Positions 56,553 through 63,472 of a stretch of 64,000 bases of DNA are shown in pieces; position 1 is the stretch's first letter, and every line of letters begins with the position of its first letter. The DNA is from Variovorax sp. Root318D1 (lineage in GTDB: Bacteria; Pseudomonadota; Gammaproteobacteria; Burkholderiales; Burkholderiaceae_C), in NCBI RefSeq assembly GCF_001424835.1, contig NZ_LMCQ01000003.1, positions 180,076 through 244,075 of the forward strand, in the 5' to 3' direction. The position numbers were made by a program, and so were the translations under genes. The notes below the pieces were generated by a model. The model made no database searches. It had not been told where the DNA came from and was given only the letters and a program-made list of their open reading frames with translations.

Positions 56553-57056
56553 ATGCATTCCACCCTTCGCCTTGGCTCCCTTGTCGTCCTGCTTGCCGCA
56601 TCTGCCGTACAGGCCCAGACGCCCGCACCCGCGGTGCGCACCGAAAAGAATATTTCCCTCGCGCTGGCCAACCAGATCGCGGCCGAAGCCGTGGCGGCCT
56701 GCGCCGCCAACGGCTACAACGTGGCCGCCACCGTGGTCGACCGCGCGGGCACCGTGCGCGCCGTGCAGCGGGCCGACAACGCAGGCCCGCACACGCTGGC
56801 TTCGAGCGAGCGCAAGGCCTGGACCTCGGCCTCCGCCAAGAATGCGACCCAGGCCATGATGGAGGGGTCGCAGAAGAACCCCGGCGGCGCGAATCTCGTC
56901 TACCTGCCGGGCGTCCTTCTGCTGGGCGGCGGCGTGCCGGTGAAGTCGGGCAACGACGTGATCGGCGCCGTGGGCGTGGGCGGTGCACCGGGCGGTAACC
57001 TTGACGAACAGTGCGCCAATGCCGCGCTCGAAAAGGTCAAGGGGCTCCTGGGCTGA
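56553..57056 (+). CDS. Secreted HbpS/GlcG-family haem-binding-type protein
   Basis: 167-residue exported protein of the GlcG/HbpS family. A signal peptide (MHSTLRLGSLVVLLAASAVQA) is followed by the domain ISLALANQIAAEAVAACAANGYNVAATVVDRAG and the ending DVIGAVGVGGAPGGNLDEQCA. Members bind haem or small ligands. Streptomyces HbpS is the accessory sensor of the SenS-SenR two-component system. Here the gene directly follows a kinase-regulator pair with a palindromic site between, which suggests a similar role. GGAG lies 11 nt before the ATG. Confidence 0.88.
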   Translation: MHSTLRLGSLVVLLAASAVQAQTPAPAVRTEKNISLALANQIAAEAVAACAANGYNVAATVVDRAGTVRAVQRADNAGPHTLASSERKAWTSASAKNATQAMMEGSQKNPGGANLVYLPGVLLLGGGVPVKSGNDVIGAVGVGGAPGGNLDEQCANAALEKVKGLLG

Positions 57057-57061
57057 AGACG

Positions 57062-57757
57062 ATGAAGCGCGGTATCTGGTCCGGCGTATTGGTGATCGCG
57101 CTCGGCATCGGCGCATCGGCCGGCGTATCGGCCCAGGTGCCGCCGCAAGCGGCCGAAGTGCTGGCCTACGAAGGGCTGCACCGGGCCGCCTGGCAGGGCG
57201 ATTTGCCGAAGGTAAAGGCACTGATCGCATCTGGCGCCAAGCTCGATGCGCGCGACGCGCGGGGCCGCACGCCCTTGCACGTCGCCACCCATGCCCGGCA
57301 GCGCGAGGCGGTGAAGCTGCTCGCCAAGGCCGGTGCAAACCTCGATGCGCTCGAAGACGACCGCTACGACGCGGTGACCATCGCATCGGTGGCCGACGAC
57401 TCCGCGACACTCGCGCTCTTGCTGTCGCTCGGCGCCAATGCCGGGCAGGTGACGAGCCGCTACGACGGCACCGCGCTGATCGCCGCGGCTCACCTGGGCC
57501 ACGACGAGGTGGTCCGCAAGCTGATCGCAGCCGGTGCGCCGCTCGACCACGTCAACAACCTGCACTGGACGGCGGTGATCGAAGCCATCGTGCTCGGCGA
57601 CGGCGGGCCGCGCCACCAGCGCACGCTCGCCGCGCTGATCGACGCCGGCGCCAATCTGAAGCTGACCGACCGCCAGGGCAACACACCGCTCCAGCTGGCG
57701 AGCGCGCGCGGCTATACGGCCATGGTCAAGCTGCTGGAAGCGCCGCGCCCGAGATAG
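57062..57757 (+). CDS. Exported ankyrin-repeat protein
   Basis: 231-residue protein with a signal peptide (about 1-25, GVLVIALGIGASAGVSA) and four to five ankyrin repeats. Examples are LHRAAWQGDLPKVKALIASGAKLDARDARGRTPLHVAT and NTPLQLASARGYTAMVKLLE at the end. It is predicted to be periplasmic and to bind another protein. It starts 5 bp after the HbpS-like gene, so it is almost surely cotranscribed. Ankyrin proteins in such positions often accompany catalase or oxidative-stress genes; the partner is unknown here. Confidence 0.9.
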   Translation: MKRGIWSGVLVIALGIGASAGVSAQVPPQAAEVLAYEGLHRAAWQGDLPKVKALIASGAKLDARDARGRTPLHVATHARQREAVKLLAKAGANLDALEDDRYDAVTIASVADDSATLALLLSLGANAGQVTSRYDGTALIAAAHLGHDEVVRKLIAAGAPLDHVNNLHWTAVIEAIVLGDGGPRHQRTLAALIDAGANLKLTDRQGNTPLQLASARGYTAMVKLLEAPRPR

Positions 57758-57845
57758 CGTCGGCTCGGGGACAATGGCGGCTCGCCACGAGGAAACCGCC
57801 CCATGTACATGCCCACGCAGTTCAACGCCAAGGAAGGAAGCTGAG

Positions 57846-58082
57846 ATGCGCGTGTTCGCATTGCTCAGCCTGGTGCTGGCGCTCGTGATCGTCGGCCTGC
57901 TCGCAAAGAAGCAGTTGGCTACCGCCGCGGCGCCCGTATTGCCGTCGGTGCCCGGTGTCGCCGCTCCCGCGCCGGGCGACGCGCCTGTCAATGCGCGCAC
58001 GCAGGCCGAGCAGGTGCAAAAGCAGGTCAAGGAAGCGCTAGACGCCGCGGCCGAGGCGCGCAAGATGCCGGATGACAACTGA
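57846..58082 (+). CDS. Small single-span membrane protein of unknown function
   Basis: 78-residue protein with one N-terminal hydrophobic helix (VFALLSLVLALVIVGLLA), a Pro/Ala linker (about 28-50) and a charged helix (AEQVQKQVKEALDAAAEARK). The ATG at 57846 has AGGAAG upstream. The 3' end overlaps the start of tadA by 11 bp, so it is coupled to that gene. No family is recognised; similar short proteins precede tadA in Comamonadaceae, as far as I recall. Confidence 0.7.
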   Translation: MRVFALLSLVLALVIVGLLAKKQLATAAAPVLPSVPGVAAPAPGDAPVNARTQAEQVQKQVKEALDAAAEARKMPDDN

Positions 58083-59190
58083 GCCCACGCAGCCTTCGCA
58101 GCCGAACGACGACGCGCACTGGATGGCGCTGGCGCTGGCCGAGGCGCGCTCGGCGGCCGAAGCCGGCGAGGTGCCGGTGGGCGCGGTGCTGGTCAGGGGC
58201 GGGCAGCTCGTCGCCACGGGGCGCAACGCACCGGTCGCGCAGCATGACCCGAGCGCCCACGCCGAGATCAATGCCCTGCGCGCCGGTGCCGCGGCGCTGG
58301 GCAACTATCGCCTCGACGGCTGTGAGCTGTTCGTCACGCTCGAGCCCTGCGCCATGTGCGCGGGCGCCATGCTGCATTCGCGGCTGGCGCGCGTGGTGTT
58401 CGGCGCGGCCGACCCCAAGACTGGCGCGGCCGGCTCGGTGCTCGATCTTTTTGCCGAACCCCGGCTGAACCACCGCACGCAAGTGCAGGGCGGCGTGCTG
58501 GCCGCGGAGTGCAGCGCAGTGCTGCAACAGTTTTTCCAGCAGCGTCGCGAGGCGGCGCGCGAGCAGGCCGAGCCCTTGCGCGATGACGCGCTGCGCACGC
58601 CGGCCGAGCGGTTCGACGCGCTTCGCGCCTACGCCTTCGAGCCGCGCTACGTGCAGGATCTGCCCAGCCTCAATGGCTGGCGCATGCACTACATCGACGA
58701 AGGTCCCCGGGGTGCTGCGGAGGCGGCCTGCTGCATCTGCCTGCACGGCCCGGGCGAATGGGGCTACTTTTTTCGCCACCTCGTCGGAATGCCCGGCCTC
58801 CGCACGCTGGTGCCCGACCTCATCGGATTCGGCAAGAGCGACAAGCCCAAGCGAGAAGCAGCGCACCAGCTCGAATGGCACTGCCAGGTGGTGAGCGAAT
58901 GGCTCGATCGCACGGCGCCGGCGCCCGTGGCGTTGGTGCACAGTGCCGCGGGCGCCGAGCTGGCCGCGCTGCTGCAGGCCGCGAGGCCCGGTTTTTTCAC
59001 AGCCGTGCTCCTGGCTCCCGAAGGCAGCGAGAAAGTCGCCGACGCATGGCGCGCCCCATTCCCGGACCGCGGCTACCAGGCCGCGCTGCGCGCGCTCGGC
59101 CCCTTGGCGTCGTCCTCCGGTCCGAGCGGCTCGCAGGCTGCGTTGCTCGCACGGCAGGTGCGCAACGCAATGGGATACTCGGCGCCGTGA
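58072..59190 (+). CDS. tadA: tRNA adenosine(34) deaminase TadA fused to an alpha/beta-hydrolase-like domain
   Basis: 372 residues, against about 160-170 for ordinary TadA. Residues 12-160 are a complete TadA: HAE (63-65) and PCAMC (92-96) bind zinc, and it makes inosine at tRNA position 34. After a linker, residues 203-330 match a haloalkane-dehalogenase-type fold: MHYIDEGP, LHGPGEWGYFFRHL, LVPDLIGFGKSDKP, then LVHSAAGAEL where the nucleophile would be S291 rather than Asp. The protein ends soon after, without a clear acid or the final catalytic His, so the second domain may be inactive or shortened. Confidence 0.92.
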   Translation: MTTEPTQPSQPNDDAHWMALALAEARSAAEAGEVPVGAVLVRGGQLVATGRNAPVAQHDPSAHAEINALRAGAAALGNYRLDGCELFVTLEPCAMCAGAMLHSRLARVVFGAADPKTGAAGSVLDLFAEPRLNHRTQVQGGVLAAECSAVLQQFFQQRREAAREQAEPLRDDALRTPAERFDALRAYAFEPRYVQDLPSLNGWRMHYIDEGPRGAAEAACCICLHGPGEWGYFFRHLVGMPGLRTLVPDLIGFGKSDKPKREAAHQLEWHCQVVSEWLDRTAPAPVALVHSAAGAELAALLQAARPGFFTAVLLAPEGSEKVADAWRAPFPDRGYQAALRALGPLASSSGPSGSQAALLARQVRNAMGYSAP

Positions 59191-60155
59191 CCAAGAAACA
59201 CATCTACATCTATTCCCCCTCCAGCGCGATTCGCGACAAGGCCGCCTTCCGCCGCGGCGTCGCAAGACTCAAGACCCTGGGCTACGAAGTCGAACTCGAC
59301 GAAGCGGCACTTGCCGCCTACCAGCGCTTTGCGGGCGACGACGCGACCCGGCTCGCCGCCATTGGCCGCGCGGCCGCCAGCGGTGCCGACATCGCCCTGA
59401 TCGGGCGCGGCGGCTATGGGCTCACGCGCATCCTCGACGCCATTCCCTACAAGGCGGTTGCCAAGGCCATCCAGCGCGGAACCGAATTCGTCGGGGTCAG
59501 CGATTTCACCGCATTGCAGAGCGCGCTGCTCGTCAAGACCGGTGCAGTGACCTGGGCCGGCCCGGCCGTCGGCGAAGACTTCGGCGCCGAAGGCGGCTCG
59601 GACGACATCATGGAAGCCTGCTTCGACGACCTCGTGAGCGGGCAGGGCGAAGGCACCGGCTGGCGCATGCCGGTGCGCGATGCCGGCTTGAAGCTCAAGC
59701 CCGTGCACGATGCCACCCTGTGGGGCGGCAACCTGTGCGTGCTAACGAGCTTGCTGGGAACGCCTTATTTCCCGGCGGTCGACAAGGGCGTGCTTTTCAT
59801 CGAAGACACCAACGAGCATCCGTACCGCATCGAACGCATGCTCGACCAGTTGCGCATGGCGGGCGTACTGGCACGCCAGCGCGCCATCGTGTTCGGCCAG
59901 TTCACCGGCATGCGCAAGGTGCCGGGCTACGACCGCGGCTTCGGCTTCGACTCGGTGGTCGACCGGCTGCGCGCCGCGCTCAAGGTGCCGGTGCTCACCG
60001 GCCTGCCGTTCGGCCACGTGCAGACCAAGGTGCTGCTCCCCGTAGGCGCCAAGGTTGAATTGGCCGCCGAAGGCCGCGAAGTCTTCATGGTGTGGGGCCA
60101 TCGGCATGCCCACGGCGACTCGCACGATCATGCCCACCACGGCCATGCCCATTGA
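59187..60155 (+). CDS. ldcA: LD-carboxypeptidase (S66 family) with histidine-rich tail
   Basis: 322-residue S66 peptidase that removes the terminal D-Ala from murein tetrapeptides in cell wall recycling. The nucleophile is S105 in FVGVSDFTALQ. The later GGNLCVLTSLLGTPY and FIEDTNEHPYRIERML hold the conserved Glu and binding residues. The last 18 residues (WGHRHAHGDSHDHAHHGH) are unusually His-rich and could bind zinc, nickel or another metal. The GTG at 59187 overlaps the tadA stop (GTGA). There is no signal peptide, consistent with a cytoplasmic recycling enzyme. Confidence 0.92.
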   Translation: MTKKHIYIYSPSSAIRDKAAFRRGVARLKTLGYEVELDEAALAAYQRFAGDDATRLAAIGRAAASGADIALIGRGGYGLTRILDAIPYKAVAKAIQRGTEFVGVSDFTALQSALLVKTGAVTWAGPAVGEDFGAEGGSDDIMEACFDDLVSGQGEGTGWRMPVRDAGLKLKPVHDATLWGGNLCVLTSLLGTPYFPAVDKGVLFIEDTNEHPYRIERMLDQLRMAGVLARQRAIVFGQFTGMRKVPGYDRGFGFDSVVDRLRAALKVPVLTGLPFGHVQTKVLLPVGAKVELAAEGREVFMVWGHRHAHGDSHDHAHHGHAH

Positions 60156-60193
60156 GCAAGACGGCGTCTCGCTTCAAGGACAGCACAAGTAAT

Positions 60194-60223
60194 GAAAAAG
60201 CGGCAGCCGCAGAAAGCTGCCGC
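60194..60223 (-). terminator. Intrinsic terminator of the small minus-strand gene
   Basis: On the minus strand GCGGCAG (60217-60223) pairs with CTGCCGC (60200-60206) and is followed by TTTTTCATT. It would end the transcript of the 110-residue protein gene at 60240-60572. It may also act on the convergent ldcA transcript. Confidence 0.75.
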
Positions 60224-60239
60224 AGCAGCCTCGGGGCGC

Positions 60240-60572
60240 TCAGTGTGTGATGCGCTGGTGCGCTCGCGGTCCCATGGACCCTGGCAGGCCGCCCTTGAAC
60301 ATGCTGTTGATGGCTTTCATCTGGCGGCGGGCGGCCGCCTCGCCGTCAATGGCGCTCAGCGCCACCATCACGTCCTGCCGCAAATACCAGAGTGCTTCGA
60401 CGTCGGTTGCAAACCGCACGCGTTGAGCGACGCGCTGGACCGAATGCCCGCCGTGCGCCTGCAGCACCGACAGCATGGCCGTTCGGATGCGCCCCAGTTG
60501 GTTTTCTCCCACACGGCCAGACCCGAGGCCGGGAATTCCCAACAGGCGGAAAAAGCGACGAAAGGAAGACAT
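60240..60572 (-). CDS. Small protein of unknown function
   Basis: 110-residue protein with no recognised domain. The N-terminus is basic and amphipathic (SSFRRFFRLLGIPGLGSG). The middle is helical (LGRIRTAMLSVLQAHGGHSVQRVAQRV, FATDVEALWYLRQDVMVALSAIDGEAAARRQM) and the end is Gly/His-rich. It has its own terminator and an AT-rich region upstream, arguing that it is a real gene. The ATG at 60572 is chosen; a TTG three codons earlier (60581) is possible. It is divergent from the cyclase gene. Confidence 0.7.
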   Translation of the reverse strand: MSSFRRFFRLLGIPGLGSGRVGENQLGRIRTAMLSVLQAHGGHSVQRVAQRVRFATDVEALWYLRQDVMVALSAIDGEAAARRQMKAINSMFKGGLPGSMGPRAHQRITH

Positions 60573-60659
60573 GAGCACCAAAAGCGTATTGCTGTAAGTC
60601 GGAACGGTTGTTACCTTAAGCCTCGACGCGCCAATTCACAAGATCTGGAACACTGTTTC

Positions 60660-60673
60660 TTGTTTGTAAACAA
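60660..60673. promoter_or_regulatory. Inverted repeat in the AT-rich gap before the cyclase gene
   Basis: TTGTTT and AAACAA flank a 2-nt centre inside a 186-bp AT-rich divergent intergenic region. This is the lowest-GC stretch nearby and must hold promoters for both divergent genes. The repeat may be an operator; no known regulator is implied. Confidence 0.35.
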
Positions 60674-60758
60674 CATACTTTACGGTTCACTTGATTTAAG
60701 CGCGAAATTGTGAGTGCAAAAGTGATAAGAAATAACGATCAATGGAGACGCAGCCTGC

Positions 60759-61802
60759 ATGGAGCGAAGGTTTGCGGGCGAATCCATTGCACCTTTGCGT
60801 CCCTCGCTTCTAATACGTAGCCAAGAGCCGCTGCCACCACGAGTTCCTTCAAGCATGGGTGTTAATTCCACAATTGTTTTCGCAGACCTGACCGGTAGTT
60901 CTCGGGTATTCGAAGCCATGGGAAACGCGCGGGCCACGGAAACGGTGACGCGGCTCACCCAGTGGATCGGCAGCATTTGTCAGGCCCACGGCGGCAGGGT
61001 GGTGAAGTCTCTGGGCGACGGCGTATTCGCAACTTTTTCGAACGCCGCCGCGGCCACGCACGCGGTGATCGAACTGCAGCGCTACCACCACAAGCGGCTC
61101 ATGGCATGGCCGGTGCCGTTGCGCATGGCACTGCAGATCGGCGTGGCCAGCGGCGAAGTGCTCGAGGTCGAGGGCGACTGCTTCGGCGATGCGGTCAACC
61201 TGGCGTCGCGCCTGAGCGACCTGGCGGGGCCCGGCCAGATCTGGGCGGCCGACGCCGTCATCGCGCAAATGGGCGAAGTGGGCGTCCGGCATCGCGACCT
61301 GGGTCTCATCACCATTCGAGGGCGCAGTGAGATGTCGGCCGTTCACCGCATCGACTGGCAGGAGGAGCTGACCTCCTTCCTGACCGTACCGGCCGCGCTG
61401 ACGCCGGTTCGGCTGACCGATTCGAACTTCGGGCAAATCGAGCTGGCGTGGCTCGACGTGCGTTCCATGTTCCGCACCGAAGAGCTTCCTATCCACCTCG
61501 GTCGGGTGAATGACGCCCAGTTCGTGGTCAACGATCCGCGTGTGTCGCGGCTGCATGCGCGCATCGAACTGCGCAGCGGCAGCTGCGTGCTGACCGATCT
61601 CAGCACCTATGGCACCTGGGTCCGGTTTCACGGCAACGGCGGGCCCAGCAACGAGATCGCGCTGCGGCGCGAGGAATGCGTGCTGCATGGCAGCGGCGAA
61701 ATCGGCCTTGGCGCGCCGCTGAGCGACTTCACCGCACCAACCATCGCCTTCAATACGGCGGGTGCCGAAGTGCAGCTCTCTCGCCGCGAAGTCGCGCGCT
61801 AG
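60759..61802 (+). CDS. Class III adenylate cyclase with C-terminal FHA domain
   Basis: 347 residues. The cyclase homology domain covers about 37-200. Metal-binding D43 (FADLTGSS) and D87 (SLGDGVFATF), adenine-selecting K83 and D144, and transition-state N147 and R151 (GDAVNLASR) are all present, so it should make cAMP. An FHA domain at about 240-315 has the GR (248-249) and SRLH (263-266) phosphothreonine-reader motifs, but STYGT replaces the usual SxNGT. The start at 60759 has GGAG 11 nt upstream; an ATG at 60855 just before the cyclase core is the alternative. Confidence 0.88.
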   Translation: MERRFAGESIAPLRPSLLIRSQEPLPPRVPSSMGVNSTIVFADLTGSSRVFEAMGNARATETVTRLTQWIGSICQAHGGRVVKSLGDGVFATFSNAAAATHAVIELQRYHHKRLMAWPVPLRMALQIGVASGEVLEVEGDCFGDAVNLASRLSDLAGPGQIWAADAVIAQMGEVGVRHRDLGLITIRGRSEMSAVHRIDWQEELTSFLTVPAALTPVRLTDSNFGQIELAWLDVRSMFRTEELPIHLGRVNDAQFVVNDPRVSRLHARIELRSGSCVLTDLSTYGTWVRFHGNGGPSNEIALRREECVLHGSGEIGLGAPLSDFTAPTIAFNTAGAEVQLSRREVAR

Positions 61803-61815
61803 GAGCCGCCAGCGC

Positions 61816-62175
61816 TCAGCGCGGCGCTTCCAGAATCGCGGCCAGTTCGCCGATGTCGATCGGCTTTTGCAGGTGATGGTCGAACAGCTCGCGCGCCGCC
61901 GCGCCGGCGGCATCTTCCACCGAGAAGCCGGAAATGGCGATGAGCAGCTTAGGGCTGCGTTCCGCCGGGGCAGAGCGCAAGCGCCGCGCCACCTCGGTGC
62001 CCGGAAAGTCGGGCAGCGAGAGGTCGATGAGCGCCGCATCGAAGTGCTCCGCCGCGGCCGCATCCAGGGCCTGCTGTGCCGTGTAGGTGCAGCGGGCGGT
62101 ATGGTCCTGCAGTGTCAAGAGCTCCTGCAGCAAGTCTGCCGCGGCTACGTTGTCGTCGACGATCAGCACATTCAC
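61816..62175 (-). CDS. Single-domain response regulator
   Basis: 119-residue receiver protein. The acidic pocket is D7/D8 in VLIVDDN, the phospho-acceptor is D51 in ALIDLSLPD, and the conserved Lys is in HHLQKPIDI. There is no output domain. It lies 76 bp downstream of a receiver-kinase gene on the same strand, and so probably receives phosphate from it. It is convergent with the cyclase gene (13-bp gap). Confidence 0.9.
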   Translation of the reverse strand: MNVLIVDDNVAAADLLQELLTLQDHTARCTYTAQQALDAAAAEHFDAALIDLSLPDFPGTEVARRLRSAPAERSPKLLIAISGFSVEDAAGAAARELFDHHLQKPIDIGELAAILEAPR

Positions 62176-62251
62176 TGGGGCAAGCCTTGGTCAGGAGAAA
62201 TCGAAGCTTCGAGTATCCTGGTCCATCGCCCCCCGCGCAGTAGGAAGGCGC

Positions 62252-63472
62252 CTACGCCCGCGCTTGCGTCGCAGTCTTTGCCTCCGCCTGCACCGGCAGC
62301 TCCACCTTGAACAGGGCACCGTGGCCGGGCGTGCTCTCCACCTCGATGCGCCCGTGGTGCAGGCCCACGATCTTGCGCGTGATGTAGAGCCCGAGGCCCA
62401 GCCCCGAGGCATGTTTGCGGCTGTCGTCGGTGCGTTCGAACTGCTCGAAGATGCGTTCCTGGTCTTCGGGCGCAATGCCGATGCCCTGGTCGCGCACTGT
62501 GATGCGCGCGATGCCGTTGGCTTGGCTCAGCATCATCTCCACCGGCTTGCCGCGGCCGTAGCGCAGCGCATTGGTCAGCAGGTTGGTCAGCACCTGTTCG
62601 ATGCGGAATTCGTCCCACACACCCCGCAGTTCGCCCGGCGCCTCGAGCGCAATCTCGGAGCCCGCGGCCTCTGCTTGGTGCCGCAGGCCCTCCACCACGG
62701 TGCGCGCGAGCGCGGCAAGGTCGACCGGCTGGGGCTGGATCGAAAGTGCGTCCCGCCGCATGCGCGTCACGTCGAGCATGTCGTCGATCAGCCGCACCAT
62801 GTTGCGGATCTGCCGCTGGTCGCGCTCGATCATGGCTGGCAAGCGGTCCGCTGCGAAGGACTCCAGCCTGCCTTTGGACACATGCAGCTGCCGCAGCTGC
62901 GTTTCGAGATACAGCGTGTTGAGCGGCGTGCGCAGCTCGTGCGAAACCATCGACATGAAATCGTCGCGCATGCGCACCGCGTGTTCGAGCTTGCGCTGCG
63001 TGTGCCGCAGCTGCTCGACCAGTTCTTCCTGCTTTTGGTGGGCGGCCGCGAGTTTTTCCATTTCCTGGCCGAGTGCCTTGCGGTGGCGGTGCAGGTCGAC
63101 GAATACGTTGACCTTGCTCGTCACCGCATGCGGGTCGAGCGGCTTGTGCAAAAAGTCGACCGCGCCGCTCTCGTAGCCCCGGAACGCGTAGTTGAGTTCA
63201 CGGCCCGCTGCGCTCACGAAGATGATTGGAATGGGCCGCGTGCGTTCGGTGCCGCGCATCAGCTCGGCCAGCTCGAAGCCGTTCATGCCGGGCATCTGCA
63301 CATCGAGAATGGCCAGCGCAAATTCATGGTCGAGCAGCAGCGCCAGGGCCTCTTCGGCCGAAGTCGCGCGGTACACCGCGCGCCCGGGTCCACGGATCAG
63401 GGCCTCCAGCGCCAAAAGGTTTTCAGGCAGGTCATCGACGATCAGCAGCTTGCTTTCGACGTCAATGGACAT
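62252..63472 (-). CDS. Receiver-histidine kinase hybrid protein
   Basis: 406-residue soluble signalling protein. The N-terminal receiver (D57 in LAILDVQMPGMNG) is followed by a coiled coil (about 130-165). HisKA has H178 in MVSHELRTPLNTLY, and the ATPase domain carries NLLTNALRYG, VRDQGIGIAPEDQERIFEQF and GLGLGLYITRKI. There is no membrane segment. The start (ATG at 63472) overlaps the CheB-like gene by 11 bp. Such receiver-kinases next to CheB/CheR-like genes form chemosensory-related pathways not dedicated to flagella. Confidence 0.92.
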   Translation of the reverse strand: MSIDVESKLLIVDDLPENLLALEALIRGPGRAVYRATSAEEALALLLDHEFALAILDVQMPGMNGFELAELMRGTERTRPIPIIFVSAAGRELNYAFRGYESGAVDFLHKPLDPHAVTSKVNVFVDLHRHRKALGQEMEKLAAAHQKQEELVEQLRHTQRKLEHAVRMRDDFMSMVSHELRTPLNTLYLETQLRQLHVSKGRLESFAADRLPAMIERDQRQIRNMVRLIDDMLDVTRMRRDALSIQPQPVDLAALARTVVEGLRHQAEAAGSEIALEAPGELRGVWDEFRIEQVLTNLLTNALRYGRGKPVEMMLSQANGIARITVRDQGIGIAPEDQERIFEQFERTDDSRKHASGLGLGLYITRKIVGLHHGRIEVESTPGHGALFKVELPVQAEAKTATQARA

